From assembly GCA_035252015.1 (NCBI GenBank), contig DATFDP010000120.1, forward strand, positions 1 to 64,000: 64,000 nt of DNA, given 5' to 3'. A program made the position numbers and the translations under genes. Positions 43,800 through 52,145 of the stretch are shown piece by piece (the stretch's first letter is position 1; every line of letters starts with the position of its first letter). This DNA is from JAICWP01 sp035252015. Its GTDB lineage: Bacteria > Acidobacteriota > Terriglobia > Terriglobales > Acidobacteriaceae. Below the pieces are notes generated by a model, which was not told the origin of the DNA, made no database searches, and saw nothing but the letters and a program-made list of their open reading frames with translations.

Positions 43800-46145
43800 C
43801 TAATTTAGCTTGGGCTGCAGCACGGCCTCCATCTGCCACTTCGGCTGGGCCAACTCCCAGACAAAAGCAAGGAGGTACAGCCCCGCCGCCACCCAATACA
43901 GGAACTGAAAACCGAAGTACATAGAGTTGTACTCCAGCAGCCCGCCGCACATGGCGCCGAGCAGATTCATCGCCAGAATGCCGGAGACCGCCCCCCGCGA
44001 GCGCAGCAGGGTGGAGAATACGATGCCGGAAAAAAACATGGGGCAGGTCAGGACAATCGCCATCCCAATACGCCCAGCAAGGTTAGAAGACAATCCTCCC
44101 ATGCGCGCCACCAGCCATCCCATGACCAGAGTCGCGAACAGAAGCAGATAGGGAATGGCCCAGTGCCGGATATCAAAGTACTGCACCGCGCAATTGGCCA
44201 AGAATGCCATGGCCAAGATGGCGATGATAACAATGCCCATTACCTGCCAAGTGTTGCCAAAGACCAGTCCCAGTTCGGTAATACCCTTGGTCTCGATGAG
44301 CATGAATCCCGCCCCCAGCAGGAAAAATGGGGCGTAGCCAAACTGCGGTTTCTCGCTAAGAAACTTCCGGAAAATGCCCGCGGAGAGCAGCAGCACCAGC
44401 CCCACCATGATGGCGTAGGACAGGGGATAGACCCGGCGCGGCATGTAAAAGAAGGGCCAATTGTCGGTGGAAACGTCCGCCGGGATGGCGGGATCTGCGA
44501 AGAAGTGAGTTCCATCCTCAAAACCGGTCTGCTGGAGCAATTGTGGGGGCAACGTAAGCGGGCGGTCGTTCGCCTCCAGAAAAATGACGGCGCCATCATA
44601 GCCGGCAAGGATGCAAGCCGGCGGCCGGCCGAAAGCATCCTGCAGCATGAGATAAATTTTCCGTCCCAGCGGCCGGTTCATGACGGAAAAAGAAAGCGAG
44701 AGCATGCCGTCCGGCTTGAGCCGAGCGCGCGCCTCGCGCAACCCCTCCACGGTATATACAAACGAATCCAGGCGCACACTCGAGCCCTGAGTCAGCAAAG
44801 TATGCGAGTCCAGCAGTCCGTAAACAATCATGTCGTAGCGCTTGCTGGTATTGCGCAGAAAGGAGCGCGCATCATCCAAAATCGCATGCGCGCGAGGATC
44901 GGAGTAAGGGTGATCGGGATGGCCCACGCGTCCTTCCATCTGGATAGCGGGGTCAATCTCCACCGCGTCCACGTTCTTCGCGCCGTGCAGCAGCGCCGCC
45001 GCCACGTCATTGCCCGTGCCGGCCCCGACAATGGCGACCTCATCAGGAGAACGGCCGAAGAACCGGTAGGGCAATTCGTAGTATTTGCGGATGCTCTCCA
45101 ATCGCGAATTCGGAGCGGACCCGCTCCGGGCAGGGTCCAGTTCGTGCACTCGCTGGTAATACTGGCCCGCCGCCCGGATTAACAGCAAGCCGCTGTTTTC
45201 ATGTCCTATTTCCAGAAGCTGGTACGGCGAATAGATCCTTTGCCACACCGGCTCAGCAGGCCAGGCCAGAATCACCAGCGCGGCCACGCTAACGCCGCCG
45301 GCAAAAAGCAGCATTCGAAGTCGACGCTCGTGGAACAACAGCAGCCCGGCAAAAGCGATGAGAAACCAGATAACGGGCGGAGTCCAGAATGAGCTCACTA
45401 CAAACATGAGCACGACCCCGGCAATGCTTCCCAGCAGATTGAATCCATAGGCGGAGAGATTGTCGCGACGCTCCATGACTCGGCCGCACAACTGTCCGAC
45501 AGGAATAAACGCCAGCGCCGTAATTACAAAAACGATGGCCAGCAGAAAGAAGACCGGCAGCCCCTGGTAGAACTTGTCCACCACCGGCAATCCCATGTTT
45601 AATTGTTCTGAAAAGGGCAACAGCTTCAGACTGACGCGATCCGCTTCAGGAAGGCCATAGCGAATGCCAAGAAGCAGCGCAAACTGCCAGCAGAACACCG
45701 CCGGAGCCAGGAATAATGGAATGTGCTGGCGGCGCGCCATGGCATATCCCAGTCCCAGTCCAGCGAAGCAAGCCAGAAGCGTGAAGTTCTTGTAAAAGGC
45801 AAACACCTCAAAGGTGGTGCCCTGCCAGCGTATAACTGCCAGCTCCAGGAACAGACTCAGAGCGGCCGAGGCGAATATGGCGAACTTCGCGTAATCGTCG
45901 GGAATCGAATCCAGGAATTCAACCTGGCGGGTCGCCGCCTTGTCGAAAGCGGGGGCAAGTCGCCGAAAAATGGGCTGCAAGGCGACAGCGGCAGCCATCA
46001 ATAGAGCAATCGCAATGGCCAGTCCCGGGCCGATGCGCAGGCCTCCGGACCGACTCATGGTCTGGCTGCCCAGGTAAATGACCAATGGAACCAAGATGCT
46101 GGCAGCCAAACTCAGCGAGATGAGGCGCAGGTACGAACGTCCCAA
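43800..46145 (-). CDS. Membrane protein with spermidine-synthase-like domain
   Basis: The 781 aa protein has many membrane segments in the N-terminal 320 residues, a Rossmann domain (EVAIVGAGTGNDVAAALLHG, DAVEIDPAIQ, YDMIVYGLLDS), then more membrane segments. This is the fused MFS-like/spermidine-synthase layout (SpeE-like without known polyamine activity). The key acidic residues of the polyamine site are not evident, so the substrate is open. The start is TTG at 46145 with AAAGGAGG 5 nt upstream. It is convergent to the PEP-CTERM gene. Confidence 0.82.
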   Translation of the reverse strand: MGRSYLRLISLSLAASILVPLVIYLGSQTMSRSGGLRIGPGLAIAIALLMAAAVALQPIFRRLAPAFDKAATRQVEFLDSIPDDYAKFAIFASAALSLFLELAVIRWQGTTFEVFAFYKNFTLLACFAGLGLGYAMARRQHIPLFLAPAVFCWQFALLLGIRYGLPEADRVSLKLLPFSEQLNMGLPVVDKFYQGLPVFFLLAIVFVITALAFIPVGQLCGRVMERRDNLSAYGFNLLGSIAGVVLMFVVSSFWTPPVIWFLIAFAGLLLFHERRLRMLLFAGGVSVAALVILAWPAEPVWQRIYSPYQLLEIGHENSGLLLIRAAGQYYQRVHELDPARSGSAPNSRLESIRKYYELPYRFFGRSPDEVAIVGAGTGNDVAAALLHGAKNVDAVEIDPAIQMEGRVGHPDHPYSDPRAHAILDDARSFLRNTSKRYDMIVYGLLDSHTLLTQGSSVRLDSFVYTVEGLREARARLKPDGMLSLSFSVMNRPLGRKIYLMLQDAFGRPPACILAGYDGAVIFLEANDRPLTLPPQLLQQTGFEDGTHFFADPAIPADVSTDNWPFFYMPRRVYPLSYAIMVGLVLLLSAGIFRKFLSEKPQFGYAPFFLLGAGFMLIETKGITELGLVFGNTWQVMGIVIIAILAMAFLANCAVQYFDIRHWAIPYLLLFATLVMGWLVARMGGLSSNLAGRIGMAIVLTCPMFFSGIVFSTLLRSRGAVSGILAMNLLGAMCGGLLEYNSMYFGFQFLYWVAAGLYLLAFVWELAQPKWQMEAVLQPKLN

Positions 46146-46479
46146 GCAGTCCTCCTTTAGCGATGCAAAAACAGGCGCGGTTCAAAGACCCGCCACCCTG
46201 ACCGGCTCTTAATATTGTGGGGGAACAAGTTCCCTGATTCTGCTCAGGCGCGTTCTGGATTGTCAATCGGAATTTGGCCGTAATTTACGCGAAAGTGCTT
46301 GTCCCTGCAACGATTCGCAGGCTGCAAGTTGGCCGCCCGCCAAAGGGCACGCCCCGTCTGAAAGACCGGCGCCGGCTCCCTTTCCACAGTTGTACCAGCG
46401 GCAGGGAGTTGACCTCAAGCGGCCGGCGGGTTAGCTTAGCATCTGGCTGTCTGACCGCTCCCCGCGAAAGCCGCCGCCG
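46146..46479. other. Spacer between divergent genes, no gene seen
   Basis: The 334 bp hold the promoter regions of two divergent genes. A short dyad GGGAAC-AA-GTTCCC-like word (near 46220) is the only notable structure. No convincing -35/-10 pair was found. Confidence 0.5.
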
Positions 46480-47094
46480 ATGTCGGACTTGAGCCATCCC
46501 CGGCCTGAAACCACTGCTCCCTGGGACCGCAAGATTCCGGAGAAGATGCTGGCGTTGTATCTGGACAGCGTGCGCAGTTTTCCCGCCTGGAAGGCAATCT
46601 GCCCCCACTACATTCATCCCGACGTAAAAGAAGTGAGCGAACTGGGCTACCACTCCACGCTCCTGCGCACGGGCCAGGCGGAGTATGTTTTCACCTTCAG
46701 CACTAAGACCACTTTCATTTACGAAATCGAGGAAGAGGTCAGGACAGGGCAGCTGGAAATTCGCTGCGATAACGAACTGGTGCTGAACATTGGGGTTTCC
46801 TGCGCCGATGACGCGGAGGGCAAGCCGGAGTGGGTGGCGCGCAGCGTGGAAGTGTTTTGCGATGGCGAGTGGGTGGCTGACTTGCTGGGCCTGGCAGCGC
46901 GGCAGCAGGCGCACGAACGCCAGCGCCTGCAGTTAGAAACGAAGGAACGCCAGCGCCACGCGCAGGAACTCAGTCAACTGCGGCAGAAGTTCGGAATTGA
47001 AGAAGCGGCGCCTGCGCCAGGAAAGGCCAAAGCCTCTTCCCAAAAGCCGCAGGGACGGAGCTGGCTGCGCTTCTGGAAAAAACGCAGTGGTTGA
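46480..47094 (+). CDS. Hypothetical cytoplasmic protein with charged C-terminal helix
   Basis: The 204 aa product is not recognised. The N-terminal part is mixed alpha/beta (MLALYLDSVRSFPAWKAICP, VFTFSTKTTFIYEIEEEVRT). A long charged helix (QQAHERQRLQLETKERQRHA) and a basic tail (GRSWLRFWKKRSG) follow. No signal peptide or membrane segment is seen. Codon use and composition are gene-like. No operon partner is evident; the next gene is a glycosyltransferase 191 bp away. Function unknown. Confidence 0.72.
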   Translation: MSDLSHPRPETTAPWDRKIPEKMLALYLDSVRSFPAWKAICPHYIHPDVKEVSELGYHSTLLRTGQAEYVFTFSTKTTFIYEIEEEVRTGQLEIRCDNELVLNIGVSCADDAEGKPEWVARSVEVFCDGEWVADLLGLAARQQAHERQRLQLETKERQRHAQELSQLRQKFGIEEAAPAPGKAKASSQKPQGRSWLRFWKKRSG

Positions 47095-47285
47095 AAGCTC
47101 TTGGCTATGCAGAACTGCAGCCGCCACGATTGCAAGCGCCAGCCATTCAGCGATAATTCACGACAAACACCTCAAACGATTTTGCACAGTTTTTTGTTGA
47201 CCTCTCTATGTTGATTAGCCGGAATCAGCCAGCGCATGAAGTTACAACCTGGGCCCGGCAGGTCCCCGCGCTTTAACAGAAACCG

Positions 47286-48890
47286 ATGCCGGCACAGACC
47301 TCCTTTGCTCCCGCCACCTCACTGCAGCCCAGCCTCCCCGAAACCGACCGTGAGCAGGGTTCCGCAGGCGGTTGGCTTGGATTCGGGTATAAGCGATGGC
47401 TATGGATGCTTTGTGCGGCAGGGATCGGTGCGCGGCTGCAGCAGTACCTGTTCAACCGCTCCCTGTGGCTGGACGAATCGCTGATGGCGCTCAACCTGCT
47501 ACACCGCTCCTTTGCCCAGCTGGCGAAGCCTTTGGACTATCAGCTGGTAGCGCCCCTGGCCTGGCTGTTCGTGGAAAAATCCTGCAGTCTGCTGTTTGGT
47601 CCCAGCGAGCTGGCGTTTCGCCTAGTCGCGGTGCTGGGTGGCTCATTGGCCATGGTGCTGCTCGCCCTTCTCGCCTGGCGCCTGCTGGCGCCCCGCGCCG
47701 CCCTAGTGGCTGTAGGGCTGTTCGCTCTCTCGCCGCCCCTCATTTACTACTCTTCCGAGCTCAAGCCCTATGGCAGCGACTCCGCGGCTTGCGCCCTCCT
47801 CTGGCTGCTTGGATTCTGGGCGTTGCGGGAGCGGCTTACAGCGATAAAGGTGGTCGTGCTCTCGCTGGCGGGCGCCGCCTTGTTCTGGTTCTCTCATCCC
47901 ATCCTGTTCGTTGCGGGCGGATTTGCCGTGGCGGTTCTCGCCGCCGCCATTGCGGAACATAATTGGCGGCGCTGCCTCGGCTTTGTTCCCGTTTTTCTGA
48001 CCTGGATTGCCAGCTTCGCGGTTGATTACTGGCTGACTTTGCGCACCAGCAGCGCCAACCCTGGCCTGCCCCATGCCTACCCTTTTTTCAGCTTCCCCAT
48101 CCACTTTTCGACCATTGATATGGCAATTCAGAGCATTTTTACCCTGCAGCAAAACCCCTCGACCATTCTGCTGGGTGTGGCGCTGTTTGCCGCCGTCATT
48201 GGCGGGCTGCATTTCTGGCGCGAGGACCGTGCCGCCTGCTGCTTTCTAGTTGTGCCCCTGCTTCTGGCGTTAGCTGCTTCCAACCGCCACCTCTACCCTC
48301 TGCCTGGACGCTTCTACCTCTTTTTCGCGCCAGCACTTTTTCTGCTGGTGGGAGCGGGAGCCGAGGAGATATGTCTCACAGCCCGTTCCCGGTCGCTGCC
48401 AGTGGCCGCCGCCTTAATGGTGCTGCTGTTCTTTCAGCCCGTGCTCTCCACCGCTGAAATCGTTCAGCACCACATGCCGGGCGAGGAGTTGCGCCCAGTG
48501 CTGCAGTATGTGCAGCGTCATCAGCGTCCCGGTGATGAGTGGTACATCTACTACTACGCTTCTTACAGCTACGAGTACTACGCGGAAGCTTACGGACTTA
48601 GAGGCGGCAACGTCATGCTGGGCAGCGGATTTCGCGTTCCACCTCCTCGCAGCAAGGACTGGGATGTCTACCAGAAGGATTTTTCCAAGCTACAGGGCCG
48701 GCGAGTTTGGGTGATCTTCTCCCATAACTGGACACTGGATGGGGTGGACGAGTCTACTTACGCGCTGCACGTCCTGGACGGATTGGGGGTGCGAAAGGAC
48801 GCTTACCTGGAGTATGGCGCGGCTGCTTACCTCTACGAACTACCCCCACAATCGGCACCGACAGCACCGAACCCAGCAGCACGCAACTGA
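47286..48890 (+). CDS. GT-C-type membrane glycosyltransferase (GT39/ArnT-like)
   Basis: The 534 aa protein has about eleven membrane segments and the GT-C first-loop acidic motif in NRSLWLDESLMAL (Asp-Glu). FGPSELAFRLVAVLGG and LSPPLIYYSSELKPYG are also characteristic of the PMT/ArnT-type family. These enzymes use lipid-linked sugar donors on the periplasmic side. The acceptor is unknown: surface glycans, lipid or protein are all possible. The C-terminal 130 aa form a soluble domain (DEWYIYYYASYSYEYYAEAY). Confidence 0.82.
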   Translation: MPAQTSFAPATSLQPSLPETDREQGSAGGWLGFGYKRWLWMLCAAGIGARLQQYLFNRSLWLDESLMALNLLHRSFAQLAKPLDYQLVAPLAWLFVEKSCSLLFGPSELAFRLVAVLGGSLAMVLLALLAWRLLAPRAALVAVGLFALSPPLIYYSSELKPYGSDSAACALLWLLGFWALRERLTAIKVVVLSLAGAALFWFSHPILFVAGGFAVAVLAAAIAEHNWRRCLGFVPVFLTWIASFAVDYWLTLRTSSANPGLPHAYPFFSFPIHFSTIDMAIQSIFTLQQNPSTILLGVALFAAVIGGLHFWREDRAACCFLVVPLLLALAASNRHLYPLPGRFYLFFAPALFLLVGAGAEEICLTARSRSLPVAAALMVLLFFQPVLSTAEIVQHHMPGEELRPVLQYVQRHQRPGDEWYIYYYASYSYEYYAEAYGLRGGNVMLGSGFRVPPPRSKDWDVYQKDFSKLQGRRVWVIFSHNWTLDGVDESTYALHVLDGLGVRKDAYLEYGAAAYLYELPPQSAPTAPNPAARN

Positions 48891-49076
48891 GGTTCTCCCC
48901 ATACCCACTATTACCCCTCTCGTGCAAACCTTTGCATCCGAAAGATGTTGTATTTTCTTGCAGCAGCTGTCCTACCTGTTGAATCTTGGGGCTTGCACTG
49001 GAGGTCAAAAGTGGCGGGCTAAATGCACGAGCAAAGAGAAAGCAGGTTCCCAGTACTACAGCTCCTGCGGTGACCA

Positions 49077-49304
49077 ATGAAAGCTTCCGAACCCAGCCGT
49101 TCGCCCTCCGGCCAAATTCTTTGGGCCATCTTTATTGTGCTCGTTGCCCTTTGGGTGATCGCCTTCGCGGCTCACTTGGGCGGTGGTGTAATCACCTATC
49201 TCCTGATTGTCTCTCTGGCGGTTCTCCTTATCCGGTCAGCCGGCTCGCGGGCGAAAACCGCTCCGGTACAGGAACGAGAAATGAAGGGGCCCTCCGCGGA
49301 ATAA
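49077..49304 (+). CDS. Small two-TM protein, lmo0937/DUF5670-like
   Basis: The 75 aa product has two hydrophobic stretches, ILWAIFIVLVALWVIAFAAH and VITYLLIVSLAVLLIRSAG, split by GG. It matches the lmo0937-type pattern (LW-x-I-x-VILLVLW-L...G...LLVI-x-LVVLLIR). The family is widespread in bacteria and of unknown function. The stop lies 42 nt from the convergent kinase gene; a CCGCGG-AATAA-CCGCGG hairpin overlaps the stop. Confidence 0.78.
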   Translation: MKASEPSRSPSGQILWAIFIVLVALWVIAFAAHLGGGVITYLLIVSLAVLLIRSAGSRAKTAPVQEREMKGPSAE

Positions 49305-49346
49305 CCGCGGCCGGGAGTAATCCCCTTATTGTCTTCGCGGGTCCGG

Positions 49347-50741
49347 TTACACCGGCAGATGCAACCGCGCTTCGCAGCCCCTGCCCTCGAGACGATTAGC
49401 GAGTTGCACGGTGCCGCCGTGGGCTTCAGCAATCTGCCGGCTGAGCGCCAGCCCAATTCCCGAACCTCCAGGCTTGGTTGTGAAGAAGGGTACAAACAGG
49501 TTGCCGGGATTGGCGATGCCCAAGCCTTCGTCGCGCACACACACATCGAGCGAGCCCCCATTCCTGTGCCAACCCACGCTGACCTTGCCCTGAGTCTCTA
49601 GCGATGCATCCGCGGCGTTGCGGATCAGGTTGATGAGCACCTGCTGCAGTTGGTCAGGATCTGCTTGCAGCCTGACTTCCGGGCCGGCGACCACCTCGAC
49701 CGGCAAGCGGGTCTCCACGCTGGCCGCGGCGCGTACCAGCGCACCCAGTTCCACTTCCTGAAGCTGCGGCTTGGGCAGGCGCGCCAACCGTGAGTAGTCG
49801 CGCATGAACTTGCTGAGCGCGTCGGAACGCTCGGCGATGATTTTCAGTCCGCGGCGCAGGTCATCTTCCCAGTCGGCCGAACGCGGCTCGCGCTTAAGCA
49901 GCGTTTCCAGGCTCTGCGCGATGGAGGAAATGGGCGCCAGCGAGTTGTTCATTTCGTGGCCCAGTACCCGTACCAGGCGCTGCCACGCCTGCCGTTCTTC
50001 CTCGCGCAGGGCCTGGCTCAAATCGGAGATGACCAGCAACTGGTGTGGCGCGCCCCCCTGGCGGAAGACGGTGCGGCGCAGGCCCCAGCGCCCCGCGTGT
50101 CCCGGAAAGCTCTTTTCTATGGTGCGTCCCATCTCCCCTTCCAGGCAGTCGGCCAGACCTAATTCGGTGGCGGTTTTGCCCAGCAGACGCTCCACATTTT
50201 GGCTAAGCAGCCGTTCGCCGGCGCGGTTCACCAGGCGCAGGCGCGCCTGCGGGTCAAAAGTGAACACCGCGACGTCAATTTCCGCCATCACCGTGCCCAG
50301 CAGGGCGCTGGCTTCCATGGCGCCCAGACGTTGCTCGCGCAGCATCTCGGAAAGGGCGTTGACCTCACGCATCAGTTCGCCCAGCGCGTCTTCGGGGTTG
50401 CCCACGCGCGCACGCATGGAGAAGTCGCCCTCGCGCAGCGCCGCCTGCATGTTGGCCAGGGTCTGCAGGGGGCGCATCACAGTGCCGCGTACAGTGAAGG
50501 AGAAGGCCAGCCAGCAGGTAACAATCAGCACGGAGAGCGTCCACTGCGTGCTGCCGGAAAAGGAGCCGGTCCAGAGCAGGACCATGGCGGGAATCACGCC
50601 GGCCAAGCCCGAAGCCAGCGCGAACAGCAGAACCCGGTTTTCGTGCGCTATACGGCGCCGGCCTCGTGGCCGTGGACGGCCTATGGCAGCACTGCTGCGG
50701 GAGGACTGGGTTGCGGCCGGTTTGGCCAGATTAGATTCCAT
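49347..50741 (-). CDS. NtrY-like membrane sensor histidine kinase
   Basis: The 464 aa protein has two membrane segments (about 37-55 and 67-84), a HAMP domain (PLQTLANMQAALREGDFSMR), a PAS-type domain (AVFTFDPQARLRLVNRAG), the phospho-acceptor His262 in VLGHEMNNSLAP, and the ATPase core with N box VLINLIRNAADAS, G box DEGLGI and GGSGIGLAL. The HEMNN motif is of the NtrY-type group. The very short periplasmic loop suggests it senses an intramembrane or cytoplasmic cue. It starts 11 nt inside the end of the regulator gene, so they are coupled. Confidence 0.93.
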   Translation of the reverse strand: MESNLAKPAATQSSRSSAAIGRPRPRGRRRIAHENRVLLFALASGLAGVIPAMVLLWTGSFSGSTQWTLSVLIVTCWLAFSFTVRGTVMRPLQTLANMQAALREGDFSMRARVGNPEDALGELMREVNALSEMLREQRLGAMEASALLGTVMAEIDVAVFTFDPQARLRLVNRAGERLLSQNVERLLGKTATELGLADCLEGEMGRTIEKSFPGHAGRWGLRRTVFRQGGAPHQLLVISDLSQALREEERQAWQRLVRVLGHEMNNSLAPISSIAQSLETLLKREPRSADWEDDLRRGLKIIAERSDALSKFMRDYSRLARLPKPQLQEVELGALVRAAASVETRLPVEVVAGPEVRLQADPDQLQQVLINLIRNAADASLETQGKVSVGWHRNGGSLDVCVRDEGLGIANPGNLFVPFFTTKPGGSGIGLALSRQIAEAHGGTVQLANRLEGRGCEARLHLPV

Positions 50742-52137
50742 ACTTCTGCAGGCGGCGGTATAGGGCGCTGCGGCTCAGGCCCAGCGCCTCCGACGCCTGG
50801 CTGATATTACCGCCATAACGCGCCAGCGCCTTGCGCACCAGCAACGACTCTACTTCTTCCAGGCTCATATCTTCCATCTTTTGCCCACTGTCGCGCGTTC
50901 CCCGCAGGCCCAGGTCGCTCACCCGCACCTGCTCGCCTTCCGCCAGAAGCACCGCCCGCTCCACCGAATGATCCAGTTCGCGAACGTTGCCCGGCCACGA
51001 ATATTCCAGCATAGCCTTCAACGCGGCGGCATCGAAGCCGGTCAGGCGCTTACCATAGCGCTCCGAATAACGCTTCAGGAAGTGCATAGCCAGCACGGAG
51101 ATATCCGGGCGCCGCTCTCGAAGAGGCGGCAGGTGAATTTCCACCGTGTTCAGGCGAAACAAGAGGTCCTGGCGAAAGCGTCCGGCGGAAACTTCCTGGT
51201 TCAGGTCGGCGTTGGTGGCGGAGATGACGCGCGCGTTTACCCGCCGTGTTTTGGACGAGCCAACCGGCTCCATCTCCCCGGACTCCAGCACCCGCAGCAG
51301 CTTGGCCTGCTGGGAGGCGGGCACGTTGGCGATCTCGTCCAGGAAAATGGTGCCGCCGTCCGCCAGCTCAAAACGTCCCACGCGGTCGGCGCGAGCATCG
51401 GTGAAGGCGCCTTTGACGTGTCCGAACAGCTCGCTTTCAAACACGCCTTCGGGCAGTCCGCCGGTGTTGACTGCCACGAATGGCCGGTGGGCGCGGTTAG
51501 ACAAGGCATGCAGCGTGCGCGCCACTACTTCTTTGCCTCCTCCGTGCTCGCCGGTGATGAGCACATTGGCGTCGGAAGGCGCAACCCGCGTAATGAGCTG
51601 CAGGATGGGCTTCATGGCCTCCGATTCCGCGATGAAGGTCGGCCGCCCCTCCGCCCGCAGCAGGCGGTTTTCCGCCTCCAATCGCTGTCCCAGGCGCAGC
51701 GCCCTCCCCAATTCCACCTGCGTGCGCAACACGGAAAGCAGGCGGGCATTCTCCCACGGTTTCTGAATAAAATCGCGCGCCCCGCGCCGCATGGCCTCCA
51801 CCGCCAGGTCCACGTTGCCCCAGGCAGTCATTACGATTACGGGAAAGGTGCTGTCGGCGGCCTGAATCTGCGAGAGCAGATCCAGACCTTCCTGACCGGA
51901 GGTGGTGTCACGGGTGTAATTCAAGTCAATCAGGGCGGCATCGAATTCCTGCTTCTGCAGCACCTCGAGCACCCCGGGTGGAGAAGACACGGCGCCAATC
52001 TGATAGCCCTCCGGCTTCAACAGCAGGCGAAGGGCCTCGATGACGTCGCGCTGGTCATCGGCGACAAGTACGCGCGGAGCGGGTTGGTTGCCCAGGATCA
52101 TCCTGGCCTTACCGGAGGATTGTATATGCTCTGTCAT
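50731..52137 (-). CDS. NtrC-family sigma-54-dependent response regulator with variant GAFTDA loop
   Basis: The 468 aa protein has a receiver domain (phospho-acceptor Asp71 in LIDLNY), an AAA+ domain with GEHGGGKE (196-203), ESELFGHVKGAFTDA (GAFTDA 243-248), DGGTIFLDEIANVP and a Fis-type helix-turn-helix end (NISQASEALGLSRSALYRRL). The sigma-54-contacting loop is normally GAFTGA. Here Gly is Asp. It lies 8 nt after TolC, in the permease locus, and would regulate it. Confidence 0.92.
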   Translation of the reverse strand: MTEHIQSSGKARMILGNQPAPRVLVADDQRDVIEALRLLLKPEGYQIGAVSSPPGVLEVLQKQEFDAALIDLNYTRDTTSGQEGLDLLSQIQAADSTFPVIVMTAWGNVDLAVEAMRRGARDFIQKPWENARLLSVLRTQVELGRALRLGQRLEAENRLLRAEGRPTFIAESEAMKPILQLITRVAPSDANVLITGEHGGGKEVVARTLHALSNRAHRPFVAVNTGGLPEGVFESELFGHVKGAFTDARADRVGRFELADGGTIFLDEIANVPASQQAKLLRVLESGEMEPVGSSKTRRVNARVISATNADLNQEVSAGRFRQDLLFRLNTVEIHLPPLRERRPDISVLAMHFLKRYSERYGKRLTGFDAAALKAMLEYSWPGNVRELDHSVERAVLLAEGEQVRVSDLGLRGTRDSGQKMEDMSLEEVESLLVRKALARYGGNISQASEALGLSRSALYRRLQKYGI

Positions 52138-52145
52138 TCACTCCT

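Noticed and set aside
49294..49310. CCGCGG-AATAA-CCGCGG hairpin as a terminator for the small two-TM gene
   Set aside because: No T-run follows and the stem covers the stop codon.
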